The notes beneath the pieces were generated by a model. That model was given only the letters and a program-made list of their open reading frames with translations, did not search any database and was not told the DNA's origin. Source: Rhizobium sp. ICMP 5592 (lineage in GTDB: Bacteria; Pseudomonadota; Alphaproteobacteria; Rhizobiales; Rhizobiaceae). From it: 64,000 nucleotides of DNA. Location: NCBI RefSeq assembly GCF_009498525.1, contig NZ_QSNT01000001.1, positions 859,032 to 923,031 of the forward strand, written 5' to 3'. Below are positions 1-8,027 of this stretch, piece after piece (positions within the stretch are counted from its first letter, which is position 1; every line of letters begins with the position of its first letter). The position numbers were made by a program, and so were the translations under genes.

Positions 1-405
1 CGCCAGCGTATCCGGCAGGCCGCCGCGTGCAGGCGATCCGAGATCAGGCTCTACACGCGCTGCGTTGAGCAGGATGGGGCGTTCTTTCGCCTCGGTCAGC
101 AGACGGCGATAGAGGCCTTCCGGCCATCGGTTGCGGCTGGCCTCGCCGAGATGCGTGAAGATCGTCATCGCGCTGATCAACGCCACCGACGGATCTCCGC
201 GCCCCAGCGCCGCGAGTACCCGGCCGGTCTCGGCAAGAGAAGCGCCAGCGCCGCCGAAGCGCGTTCCAACCGTGCTTTCGAGCAGCCCGCTCTTGTGGAC
301 GGCCTGGATACCCACCCAGGGAAAGCTACCCGTCGCGTCCGCAGCAGGTGCAGCGTCGGCCAGGGTACGGGTAAGATCCGTCAAATCGATCGTGCTATGG
401 GACAC
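1..405 (-). CDS. Acyl-CoA dehydrogenase family protein, N-terminal part (cut by window edge)
   Basis: The minus strand gives an open frame of 135 codons running off the left edge. The reading contains blocks such as VGTRFGGAGASLAETGRVLAA and GDPSVALISAMTIF, typical of the helical N-terminal domain of flavin-dependent acyl-CoA dehydrogenases. Relatives in sulfur-scavenging clusters (SfnB/DszC-like) use reduced flavin as monooxygenases rather than oxidising acyl-CoA. Start chosen: GTG at 405, preceded by a purine-rich GGAAAGGG box at suitable spacing; an in-frame TGA lies further upstream. It follows the LLM monooxygenase gene on the same strand by about 60 bp, so the two probably form one operon. 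A role in desulfurisation is inferred only from this neighbour and from family precedent. The catalytic C-terminal domain is outside the window. Confidence 0.75.
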   Translation of the reverse strand, partial: MSHSTIDLTDLTRTLADAAPAADATGSFPWVGIQAVHKSGLLESTVGTRFGGAGASLAETGRVLAALGRGDPSVALISAMTIFTHLGEASRNRWPEGLYRRLLTEAKERPILLNAARVEPDLGSPARGGLPDTLA

Positions 406-468
406 TCTGATGAGCCCTTTCCGATTGAAGAAATGCGCGTTGCTTCATGTGTGCGGACGTCGCCGTCC

Positions 469-1569
469 TCAGGCAACATTTCGCTGCTGCGCGGCGCGTT
501 CCTCAAGCCCCGACCTGACCAGCGGCAGGATATAGCGGCCATAGTCGATGGCATCGTTGAGGTTATCGTAGCCGCGGATCGAGATCAGATCGGCGCCAAG
601 GTCGATATAGTCGAGGATCGAGTCGGCGACGGTCTGCGGCGAGCCGACGAGCGCCGTCGAGGCGCCGCGCGCATTCGTTGCCGTCACGGTCGGGTACCAG
701 AGCGCCCGGTCGTGCACCTCGCCGCGTGCGGCGATATCCAGCAGGCGCTGCGAGCCGACATTTTGCGGCGGCGGTGCCGATGCCGGAGCCTTGCCAAGAC
801 CTTTGGCGCGATTCTCCTGCAGGGATTCCAGCACCCGATGCGCCTTGGCCCAGGCCAACTCATCGGTTTCGGCGACGATCGGCCGGAACGTCACCCAGAT
901 GCGCGGGCGGTCGATGCGCCCGGCACGCTTGGCCTCGGCGTTGATACGGTCGATCTGCTCTTTGGTCTCGGCCAGAGGTTCGCCCCAAAGGCCAAAAATA
1001 TCCGCGAGAGCGCCGCCGATCCGGTAGGCCTCGTCGGAAGAACCGCCGACCGAAACCGGGATCTTGCCGCTCACCGGACGGACCTGGTTGCTGAACTGCT
1101 TGAACTGGTAATAGCGCCCGTCGAAATCGAAGGGCTCCGGCGATTCCCATGCGCGCCTGAGGATGCGGATATATTCCTCTAGCCGCTCGTAGCGCTGCTC
1201 CTTGGTCAGGAAGTCGCCTTCGCGCGCCTGCTCGACATCGCTGCCGCCGGCGATGAAGTGAACGACGACCCGGCCTTCGCTGAGCTGATCGAGCGTGGCC
1301 AACGCTTTCGCCGCCACCGTCGGATAGAGCGTGTTCGGGCGCAGCGCGATGATGATCTTGATGTTCTTCGTATGAGCCGCGATGGTCGCGCCGATCGTGA
1401 ACGGATCGAATGACGAGGAGTCGTAAGGGACCAAAGTATAATTGAAGCCGTAGTCATCCAGCGAGCGCGCATATCGCACCAGAAAACGCGGATCTATCGC
1501 GGGCTGCGGCAGCGGATTTAGTTCTGTGGAGGGGTTGGTGAACGTAACGCTTATGAATTCAGCAGACAT
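469..1569 (-). CDS. LLM-class flavin-dependent monooxygenase, alkanesulfonate monooxygenase (SsuD)-like
   Basis: 366 aa, close to the ~380 aa of SsuD. It shows the bacterial-luciferase TIM-barrel signatures: ALRPNTLYPTVAAKALATLD around residues 90-110, LSEGRVVVHFIAGG after it, the nitro/FMN-contact block VSVGGSSDEAY near 190, and ALVGSPQTVADSI near 320. These align by eye with SsuD/SfnG-type enzymes, which use FMNH2 and O2 to release sulfite from alkanesulfonates or sulfones. Start: ATG at 1569 with a GAGGAAG box. No NADH:FMN reductase (SsuE) gene is seen anywhere in the window, so reduced flavin must come from elsewhere. It is divergent to a NitT/TauT-type importer, matching an ssu-like uptake-plus-cleavage pair. 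The substrate is inferred, not shown. Confidence 0.85.
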   Translation of the reverse strand: MSAEFISVTFTNPSTELNPLPQPAIDPRFLVRYARSLDDYGFNYTLVPYDSSSFDPFTIGATIAAHTKNIKIIIALRPNTLYPTVAAKALATLDQLSEGRVVVHFIAGGSDVEQAREGDFLTKEQRYERLEEYIRILRRAWESPEPFDFDGRYYQFKQFSNQVRPVSGKIPVSVGGSSDEAYRIGGALADIFGLWGEPLAETKEQIDRINAEAKRAGRIDRPRIWVTFRPIVAETDELAWAKAHRVLESLQENRAKGLGKAPASAPPPQNVGSQRLLDIAARGEVHDRALWYPTVTATNARGASTALVGSPQTVADSILDYIDLGADLISIRGYDNLNDAIDYGRYILPLVRSGLEERAAQQRNVA

Positions 1570-1633
1570 ACTTCTTCCTCGCCTGTCTCATCAATCGATC
1601 ATGCCGGGAGCTTAGTCCGTGGCGGTGCCGGCT

Positions 1634-1651
1634 AGAAAGACCAGTCTTTCT
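1634..1651. promoter_or_regulatory. 18-bp inverted repeat in the divergent intergenic region
   Basis: AGAAAGAC-CA-GTCTTTCT has perfect 8-bp arms around a 2-bp centre. It lies about 65 bp upstream of the LLM gene start (1569) and about 300 bp upstream of the sigma-54 promoter of the opposite operon. A dimeric regulator binding here could serve either direction. No regulator is assigned. Confidence 0.45.
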
Positions 1652-1751
1652 GTTGTCTAGTAATTTTATAGAAATTATTTTCACAAGATGGCGCGCCCGG
1701 AAATGACCTCATTGCGTATGGAATGCCGGGAGGAGACACACGCTTTCGGCG

Positions 1752-1796
1752 AGCAATATCTTGCTTGGCATCGATCGCAGCTGGCAATTTTTTGCC
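1752..1796. promoter_or_regulatory. Two matched dyads, candidate enhancer (UAS) sites for the sigma-54 activator
   Basis: AGCAA-TATC-TTGCT (1752-1765) and GGCAA-TTTT-TTGCC (1783-1796) share the form NGCAA-N4-TTGCN. Their centres are 31 bp apart, about three helical turns, so both would face the same side of the DNA. They lie about 194 and 163 bp upstream of the promoter GG element, the usual range for NtrC/DctD-class enhancers. The natural binder would be the DctD-like regulator at 6649-8001, but that is inference. Confidence 0.5.
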
Positions 1797-1950
1797 GGAA
1801 GCGCCGGTCACCAGGATAAGAGGCAATGCTAGGTCGATTTGAGGCCGTTTTCCAGGTGGAGGCGAAAACAATCGTGATTTCAGGATATTAATATGCACGC
1901 GAGACGCAAGGGGCTGTTTCTTGCCACCGCGCAAACATTGCGATGGCAAC

Positions 1951-1966
1951 TGGCACACCCCTTGCT
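1951..1966 (+). promoter_or_regulatory. Sigma-54 (RpoN) -24/-12 promoter
   Basis: TGGCACACCCCTTGCT matches the sigma-54 consensus TGGCAC-N5-TTGCW, with exactly 10 bases between the GG (1952-1953) and the GC (1964-1965). It ends 47 bp before the ATG of the binding-protein gene. The rest of the 1570-2013 gap holds the dyads listed separately and no convincing small gene. Confidence 0.8.
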
Positions 1967-2013
1967 CCCAATTTCTCGATCCGACTGTCGGATTGGTGTT
2001 TTGGGAGGAAAAC

Positions 2014-2970
2014 ATGAGACATTTGAAGCGCCGGCTGCTGCTGGCCGCCGTTGCCCTTATGGCAGCAACATCCGTAAACGCCGCCGACAAGGTGCGGCTC
2101 GGCAATCTTAAATTCGCCCATTACGGTGCGATCTCCTACATGAAGGAGTTGGCTCCGAAATACGATCTGCAGATCGAGGAGCGCTTCTTCGCCAAGGGTA
2201 TCGACATCCTGCCCGCCATCGTGGCCGGCGAGGTCGATATTGCCGCAAGTGCCGTCGACGCGGCGATTGCCGGCCGAGCCAAGGGCGTGCCGATCTACGC
2301 CGTTGCCGGTTTCGCCAAGGGCGGCGCCCGGATCGTGGCGGGAACCAAATCTGGGATCACGTCGATCGCCGAGTTCAAAGGCAAGAAAGTGGGGGTTGCG
2401 CGTGGCGGCGCGCAGGAGCTGCTGCTGCTTGCCGAGCTCGACAAGGCCGGTCTGACCTGGTCGGAAAAGCCCGGCAAGGATGTGCAGATCCTCTATATGG
2501 CCTATGCGGACCTCAACCAGGCGCTGATGGCCGGGAATATCGATGCTATGAGCCAGTCCGAGCCGCAGGCAAGCCAGGCCATCAACAAGGCCTTCGGTGT
2601 CGAGATCCTGAAACCCTACGATACGCCGATCGGCATGCCTGTGCGTTCGCTGGTTTTCTCCGAGGAGTTTTACAAGAAGGGCGACGTTGCCGAGCGCACT
2701 ATGAAGCTTTTCGTCGAGGCGACGAAGACCTTTATCGACAAGCCGGATACGGCGGAGAAATATGTCATCAACGACATGTTCAAGGGCCAGATCACGCCTG
2801 AGGACTTCAAGGACGCCATCGGGAACTCGCCCTACAGCTACGAGATCACGCCCGAACACGTCCAGATCACCACCGACCTGATGGTGAAGTACGGCGTCGG
2901 TAAGCTCGTCAATCCGCCGAAGGCGACCGACTGGGTGAAAACGGACCTGCTGGAAAGCGCCGTGAAATGA
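2014..2970 (+). CDS. NitT/TauT-family ABC transporter substrate-binding protein
   Basis: 318 aa periplasmic binding protein. A basic, hydrophobic signal peptide (MRHLKRRLLLAAVALMAATS, cleavage near VNAAD) precedes a domain with the family hallmarks: AKGIDILPAIVAGEVDIAAS, GVPIYAVAGF and SIAEFKGKKVGVARGGAQE. This family (SsuA, TauA, NrtA) binds sulfonates, taurine, nitrate, thiamine precursors and similar small anions. The start at 2014 is chosen over a longer frame beginning at 1921 because a GGGAGGAA ribosome-binding site sits just upstream and the longer version would run through the sigma-54 promoter. First gene of a three-gene importer; the stop overlaps the permease start. The ligand is probably a sulfonate, given the divergent SsuD-like enzyme. 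Confidence 0.88.
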   Translation: MRHLKRRLLLAAVALMAATSVNAADKVRLGNLKFAHYGAISYMKELAPKYDLQIEERFFAKGIDILPAIVAGEVDIAASAVDAAIAGRAKGVPIYAVAGFAKGGARIVAGTKSGITSIAEFKGKKVGVARGGAQELLLLAELDKAGLTWSEKPGKDVQILYMAYADLNQALMAGNIDAMSQSEPQASQAINKAFGVEILKPYDTPIGMPVRSLVFSEEFYKKGDVAERTMKLFVEATKTFIDKPDTAEKYVINDMFKGQITPEDFKDAIGNSPYSYEITPEHVQITTDLMVKYGVGKLVNPPKATDWVKTDLLESAVK

Positions 2971-3773
2971 TGAAGCGGCTGTTGCAGAATCTCGCCGTTC
3001 CGGTCGTCCTTTTGACCGTATGGCAATTGATGTCGGTCTTCGGCCTGGTCAGGCCGGAGATTCTGCCGTCTCCCGTGGCGATCATGGAGCGGCTCTGGCT
3101 CTACCTCATCCCAGAGGAAACCTTCCAGGAGGCCGGCGGCTTCTATGCCTGGATCATGTCGAGCGAGCTTTTGGGCGATTTGCTGGCAAGCCTCCAGCGC
3201 GTCGTTCTGGGCTTTGCCGTCGGAGCGGGGCTTGCGTTGCCGCTGGGGCTGCTGATGGGCACGGATCGTACGGTGGAGCGATATCTGAATCCGGTCATCC
3301 AGTTCCTGCGGCCGATCCCGCCGATCGCCTATATTCCGCTGGCGATCCTCTGGTTCGGTCTCGGCAATCCGCCGGCCATCTTCCTGATCGCCATCGGGGC
3401 CTTCTTCCCGGTGCTGATCAACACGATCAGCGGCGTTCGCAATGTCGACAGCATCTATGTCCGCGCCGCCACCAATCTCGGTGCGGACAGGCTTACCTTG
3501 TTCCGGCGCGTCATCCTGCCGGCCGCCACGCCCTATATCCTCACAGGCATGCGGATCGGCATCGGCACGGCCTTCATCGTCGTCATTGTCGCTGAGATGA
3601 TCGCGGTGAACAGCGGCCTCGGATACCGGATTCTCGAGGCTCGGGAATATATGTGGTCGGACAAGGTGATCGCCGGGATGATCGCGATCGGGCTGCTCGG
3701 CCTTGCCATCGATCTCGGCGTCAACAGGCTGAACAGCCACCTGTTGCGCTGGCATCGCGGGATCGAATCCTAG
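2967..3773 (+). CDS. ABC transporter permease, SsuC/TauC type
   Basis: 268 aa inner-membrane protein with about six hydrophobic segments. The cytoplasmic EAA loop RAATNLGADRLTLFRRVILP (about residues 171-190), where the ATPase docks, is intact and has the form seen in SsuC/TauC/NrtB permeases. The ATG lies four bases inside the binding-protein gene (ATGA-type overlap), indicating translational coupling. A 117-bp gap with a strong stem-loop separates it from the ATPase gene. The protein would work as a homodimer. The substrate is set by the binding protein and is unknown. Confidence 0.9.
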   Translation: MMKRLLQNLAVPVVLLTVWQLMSVFGLVRPEILPSPVAIMERLWLYLIPEETFQEAGGFYAWIMSSELLGDLLASLQRVVLGFAVGAGLALPLGLLMGTDRTVERYLNPVIQFLRPIPPIAYIPLAILWFGLGNPPAIFLIAIGAFFPVLINTISGVRNVDSIYVRAATNLGADRLTLFRRVILPAATPYILTGMRIGIGTAFIVVIVAEMIAVNSGLGYRILEAREYMWSDKVIAGMIAIGLLGLAIDLGVNRLNSHLLRWHRGIES

Positions 3774-3805
3774 CCGGAGCTATGTGCCCGAAAGTCTTCA
3801 ATCTG

Positions 3806-3846
3806 CCGGTCCGCCTGTCCCAATGGATGGATGGGACGCGGGCCGG
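3806..3846 (+). other. Intra-operon stem-loop between permease and ATPase genes
   Basis: CCGGTCCGC plus GTCCCA (3806-3822, with a 2-nt CT bulge) pairs with TGGGAC plus GCGGGCCGG (3832-3846), giving about 15 bp around a 9-nt loop. No U-tract follows, so it is more likely an mRNA-stability or processing element than a terminator. Confidence 0.5.
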
Positions 3847-3890
3847 CCCGACGGCATTGATGCGTCAATGCTCGCAATGGGAGGAATTTT

Positions 3891-4730
3891 ATGTCGATCA
3901 TTCCTGTAAACCTTGCCCCGCTTGCAGGTGCCGTTTCCGCGCCGCAGATTCTTGCACGCGGCGTGGACAAGATCTTCGGCAAGGAGCCGGCCACCGTCAC
4001 GGCGCTGAAGGACATCGATCTTGAAATCAATACCGGAGAATTCGCCTGCCTTCTCGGCCCTTCCGGCTGTGGCAAGTCCACCCTGCTCAATGCCATCGCC
4101 GGCTTCTCCCTGCCGACCGCCGGGATCCTGGAAGTCTCCGGCAAAGCCGTCACGGCCCCAGGGCCGGATCGTGGCATGGTGTTTCAGGAATATGCGCTGT
4201 TTCCCTGGATGACGGTGGAGCGCAATATCGCCTTCGGACTGGAAATACGTGGGCTGGCAAAGCAGCAGATCGCCGAGACCGTCGCGCAGCTTCTGGATCT
4301 CCTTGGGCTGAAGGAGTTCCGCCAGCGCTTCCCCAAGGATCTCTCCGGCGGCATGCGGCAGCGCGTGGCGATTGCCCGCGTTCTGGCGCTCGATCCGCCG
4401 ATCATGCTGATGGACGAGCCGTTCGGCGCGCTCGATGCGCTGACGCGGCGCTCGCTGCAGGACGAACTTCTGCGCATCTGGCAGGCGGTCGGCAAGACCA
4501 TCGTGTTTGTCACCCACTCCATTGAGGAAGCCATCTATCTCGGCTCGCGCGTCGTCATCCTTACCTATCGGCCAGGCACGATCAAAAGGGATATCCGCAT
4601 CGAACTGCCCTATCCGAGGGACGCCAACTCCGTCGAATTCAACGAGATCAAGCGGGAACTGGCGCAGATCGTCCATGCCGAACAGGATCGTTTCGCATCG
4701 GATGAGCGCCAGGGCCTTACCCTCGACTGA
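3891..4730 (+). CDS. ABC transporter ATP-binding protein, SsuB/TauB type
   Basis: 279 aa. All nucleotide-binding motifs are present in order: Walker A GPSGCGKST (about residues 56-64), Q-loop in VFQEYALFPWMTV, signature [15 protein letters not shown], Walker B IMLMDEPFGALD and the H-loop VFVTHSIEEAI. The SIEEAIYL ending and the EYALFPW Q-loop are typical of the nitrate/sulfonate/taurine importer branch. A GGGAGG ribosome-binding site precedes the ATG. It completes the 2014-4730 importer and is followed after about 100 bp by the two-component genes. Confidence 0.9.
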   Translation: MSIIPVNLAPLAGAVSAPQILARGVDKIFGKEPATVTALKDIDLEINTGEFACLLGPSGCGKSTLLNAIAGFSLPTAGILEVSGKAVTAPGPDRGMVFQEYALFPWMTVERNIAFGLEIRGLAKQQIAETVAQLLDLLGLKEFRQRFPKDLSGGMRQRVAIARVLALDPPIMLMDEPFGALDALTRRSLQDELLRIWQAVGKTIVFVTHSIEEAIYLGSRVVILTYRPGTIKRDIRIELPYPRDANSVEFNEIKRELAQIVHAEQDRFASDERQGLTLD

Positions 4731-4834
4731 CGGGTCGAAAGGTCGCGCGATAAAAGGCTTACACGGATACTACTTTGCCGCGCGGCCGATCCTGCTATGA
4801 TCACGAGATCGGGGTACAGTTTGGGGGAGCACCA

Positions 4835-6652
4835 TTGCGATGGAAATACCTGATACTCGCATTTGTGTTCATGATACTCGGTGTCGGCATACCGGGGCTT
4901 GTTCAGGACGCGACGCGGAAATACGGACTGCGTGAGGCGGCCGCCCAGTCGCATGAGCGGCTCAGGCTCATCTCGGCGACCCTGTCGGCCCGCATCGAGC
5001 GGTTCCGTTACCTGCCGGATGTCGTGGCACGCTCCAGCGAAATCGAAGATCTGTTCCGCGCCGGGATGGCTGAGGCCAAGCGGCCGGACATCAACCGCTT
5101 CCTGGCCCGCTTGTCGAATGCATCCGGTGCGGTGGCGCTCTACGTCACCGACACGAAGGGATTGACGATCGCCGCCAGCAACTATGACACGCCCGACAGT
5201 TTCGTTGGCCATGACTATAGCTACCGGCCGTATTTTCGCGACGCGATGGCCAATGGCAACGGCAGTTACTACGCTATCGGCACGACCACAGGGCAGCCCG
5301 GTTATTTCCTCTCCGTTCCGATCAAGGTCGACGATAGGGTTGTCGGCGTCTCCATCGTCAAGATCGATCTCTTGCCCGTCGAGAAGCAGTGGCGCGATGC
5401 GTCCGAGCATGTTGCCATGGCAGACAGCGAAGGCATCATCTTCCTGTCGTCGCAGCCGGATTGGCGATACACGGCCACGTCACCGATTTCGCCCACGGCG
5501 CTCGCGCAACTGAAGCAGGAACGCCGCTATGGCGATGCGGCCCTCACGCCAAAGATAAGGGTTCAGCAATCATCGGGTTTCGATCTGGCGACGGTTGAAA
5601 ACGACGACACGTCGGAACAGCGCTTGCAGGTTGCCGCGCCATTCGGCGAAAAGGGCTGGACGCTGATCTACTTTGCGGATCTCGCTGATATCAGGCGCCA
5701 GGAGGATATTGTCGCCATTGCCACGGCGCTGGCCGGCCTCTTGGTTCTGGCCGGCATTACCATCGCCGTGCAAAGGCGACGTGGCCGGCAGGCGGCAAGG
5801 CGCGCTTTCGAGCAACTTGAACACCGCGTTGCCGAGCGCACCCAGCAATTGAAGCTGAGCCATGACCGACTGGAGCGGGAGATTGCCGAGCGCAAAGAGG
5901 CCGAGCGCCAGCTGAGCGTGACACGCAGCAATCTTTCGCAGGCCGAAAAGCTCGCGCTGATGGGCCAGGCCTTTGCCGGACTTGCACATGAAATCAATCA
6001 GCCGCTGGCGGCGCTGTCGACCTACATCGCCTCGACCCGGTTGCTGCTCAAACGCCGGCAATATGCGCCCATCGGGGAAAACATCGATACGATGAACGAG
6101 GTCATCGGCCGGATCTCCGATCTGACCGGTCAATTGAAGCGCCTGGCACGCCGAAGCGATGACGACTTCGTGGATGTCGACCTTGGAGCCATCATAGGGC
6201 GTACCCTGAAACTGCTGAAGTTTCGTTTTTCCGACCTCGGCATCGAGGTTTCGCAGGAGATCGGCTCCGGCCTCAAGGTTCAGGGGAGTGCGGCGCAGCT
6301 CGAGCAGGTCATCCTCAACCTGCTCAGCAATGCGATCGACGCCGTCAGGAACCGAAAAGAGCCTCGCATCCGTGTCAGCGGTGCCGCCGAAGGGGCGTGC
6401 TGCGTGATTGCTGTCGACGACAATGGCCCGGGGATTGCGGCCGATACGGGCACGCAATTGTTCGAGCCGTTCTATACGACCAAATTGCCCGGCGAGGGCC
6501 TCGGTCTTGGTCTGGCGACGGCCCATCGCATCGCAAACGATCACGGCGGCACATTGTCTTTCGGTCAGTCACCGCTTGGCGGGGCCAGGTTCATTTTGCG
6601 CATCAGGCAGAACGGCAAGAGCGCATCGCGCCGGGAAGGGGAGGTCGCATGA
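4835..6652 (+). CDS. DctB-type sensor histidine kinase
   Basis: 605 aa. One membrane segment near the N-terminus and a second near residues 290-312 flank a periplasmic Cache-like sensor region (contains HDYSYRPYFRDAMANG, as in DctB-type sensors). A short coiled coil follows, then the H-box with LAHEINQPLAAL (phosphoacceptor His385), N-box NLLSNAIDAV and G-boxes DDNGPGIAAD and GEGLGLGLATAH. The start is probably TTG at 4835, which has a GGGGGAGC box directly upstream; a TTG at 4775 would add 20 residues but lacks such a site. In relatives this kinase senses C4-dicarboxylates or other acids in the periplasm and phosphorylates a sigma-54 activator. Here the neighbour is a NitT/TauT importer rather than dctA, so the ligand probably differs. 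Confidence 0.87.
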   Translation: MRWKYLILAFVFMILGVGIPGLVQDATRKYGLREAAAQSHERLRLISATLSARIERFRYLPDVVARSSEIEDLFRAGMAEAKRPDINRFLARLSNASGAVALYVTDTKGLTIAASNYDTPDSFVGHDYSYRPYFRDAMANGNGSYYAIGTTTGQPGYFLSVPIKVDDRVVGVSIVKIDLLPVEKQWRDASEHVAMADSEGIIFLSSQPDWRYTATSPISPTALAQLKQERRYGDAALTPKIRVQQSSGFDLATVENDDTSEQRLQVAAPFGEKGWTLIYFADLADIRRQEDIVAIATALAGLLVLAGITIAVQRRRGRQAARRAFEQLEHRVAERTQQLKLSHDRLEREIAERKEAERQLSVTRSNLSQAEKLALMGQAFAGLAHEINQPLAALSTYIASTRLLLKRRQYAPIGENIDTMNEVIGRISDLTGQLKRLARRSDDDFVDVDLGAIIGRTLKLLKFRFSDLGIEVSQEIGSGLKVQGSAAQLEQVILNLLSNAIDAVRNRKEPRIRVSGAAEGACCVIAVDDNGPGIAADTGTQLFEPFYTTKLPGEGLGLGLATAHRIANDHGGTLSFGQSPLGGARFILRIRQNGKSASRREGEVA

Positions 6653-8001
6653 CGGATGCATTGCCGGGCGTATTGCTGATCGAGGATGATGCCGCGCTGC
6701 GGCGCTCGCTCGCCCAATGGCTCTCACTCAACGATCTCTCGGTGATAGAGGCCGCTGACGGCAATGAAGCGCTCAAGGTTCTTCGGTCGGATACGGTCGA
6801 TGTCGTGATCTCGGACGTGCGAATGCCGGGTATGTCTGGCCTGGAGCTGCTTGCCGTCATCAGAAAAACCTGGCCGGAGCTGCCGGTGATCATCCTCAGC
6901 GGTCATGGTGATGTTCCCATGGCGGTTGCTGCCATTCAGGCCGGGGCGTTCAATTTTCTGACGAAGCCCTACGTGCCGGAGCAGTTGATCGGCACGCTTC
7001 AGAATGCGCTCGAACAGACCCGGCTGCGCCAGCGAGTCGTCTCCCTGGAACAAAATAACGCAATCCAGGCCAGGCTCGATCGGCAATTACTGGGGAGCGA
7101 TCAGGCGACCACGCGCCTGAAGTCCACCATCGAGCAGCTTGCTCCCTATCATGTCGACGTGCTGATCAAGGGCGAAACCGGTTCGGGCAAGGAGGTCGTG
7201 GCCCGTTTGCTGCACGAGTGCAGTCCGCGCCAAGCCGGTCCCTTTGTGGCAATCAATTGCGCCGCCCTGCCGCTCGACATTGTCGAAAGCGAGTTGTTTG
7301 GTCACGAGACCGGCGCGTTTACCGGCGCTTCGGGCATCCGCGTCGGCAAGTTCGAATTTGCGAAAGGCGGCACGATCTTCCTGGATGAGATCGAAAGCAT
7401 GCCGCTTTCCATACAGGCGAAGCTCCTGCGCGTCCTGCAGGAGCGTACGGTCACCCGCCTGGGCTCGAACCGCGATATACCAATCGACATACGCATCCTG
7501 TCCGCGACCAAGGAGGATCTTCGCGATCTCGCCACGCGTGGGCTTTTTCGGGAGGACCTCTATTATAGGCTGGCGGCGGCGGATGTCGCAATTCCTCCTT
7601 TGCGGGATCGCGGTCACGATGCGCTGCTGTTGTTCGACCACTTCATGATGTCGATGGCGGAACGCCTCGAACGGAAGGTGTCGCCTTTGACGGATGAGGA
7701 GACGCGCTTCCTTCTTGCCTATGCGTGGCCCGGCAATGTGCGGGAGCTCAAGCATCTGGCAGAGCGCCGTGCGCTGGGGCTGGATTGGCGCCCCGACACG
7801 GATCAGCAGGACGATCTGACGATTGAGAGCTCCTCCCTGGCCGATCTCGTCGATCAGTTCGAGCTCGAGGTCATAGAACGGGCCTTGGATGGTGCCGGGG
7901 GCAAGGCCAGCCTTGCGGCGGAACGGCTGCAGCTTCCCCACAGAACGTTGAATGAGAAGTTGAAAAGACTGAGCATGAAGAACAGAAGCGACCGCTCGTA
8001 A
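6649..8001 (+). CDS. DctD-type sigma-54-dependent response regulator
   Basis: 450 aa, the usual length of NtrC-family regulators. The receiver domain has acidic pair EDD at 12-14, phosphoacceptor Asp56 in ISDVRMPG and the conserved Lys in LTKPY. The AAA+ domain has Walker A GETGSGKE (from residue 175) and an intact GAFTGAS loop (222-228), which contacts RpoN. A Fis-type helix-turn-helix (ASLAAERLQLPHRTLNEKL) ends the protein. The ATG overlaps the kinase stop (ATGA), so the pair is translationally coupled. Its probable target is the RpoN promoter at 1951-1966, about 4.7 kb upstream and driving the importer; this is inference from the single sigma-54 promoter recognised in the window. Confidence 0.92.
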   Translation: MTDALPGVLLIEDDAALRRSLAQWLSLNDLSVIEAADGNEALKVLRSDTVDVVISDVRMPGMSGLELLAVIRKTWPELPVIILSGHGDVPMAVAAIQAGAFNFLTKPYVPEQLIGTLQNALEQTRLRQRVVSLEQNNAIQARLDRQLLGSDQATTRLKSTIEQLAPYHVDVLIKGETGSGKEVVARLLHECSPRQAGPFVAINCAALPLDIVESELFGHETGAFTGASGIRVGKFEFAKGGTIFLDEIESMPLSIQAKLLRVLQERTVTRLGSNRDIPIDIRILSATKEDLRDLATRGLFREDLYYRLAAADVAIPPLRDRGHDALLLFDHFMMSMAERLERKVSPLTDEETRFLLAYAWPGNVRELKHLAERRALGLDWRPDTDQQDDLTIESSSLADLVDQFELEVIERALDGAGGKASLAAERLQLPHRTLNEKLKRLSMKNRSDRS

Positions 8002-8027
8002 CCGCCAAGGTATCCGGTGTCGCGGAT

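Noticed and set aside
5025..5040. Second sigma-54 promoter (TGGCACG in the kinase gene)
   Set aside because: No TTGC element at the required distance, and the site is inside coding sequence. Other TGGCAC hexamers near 20403, 36737 and 40173 fail for the same reason.
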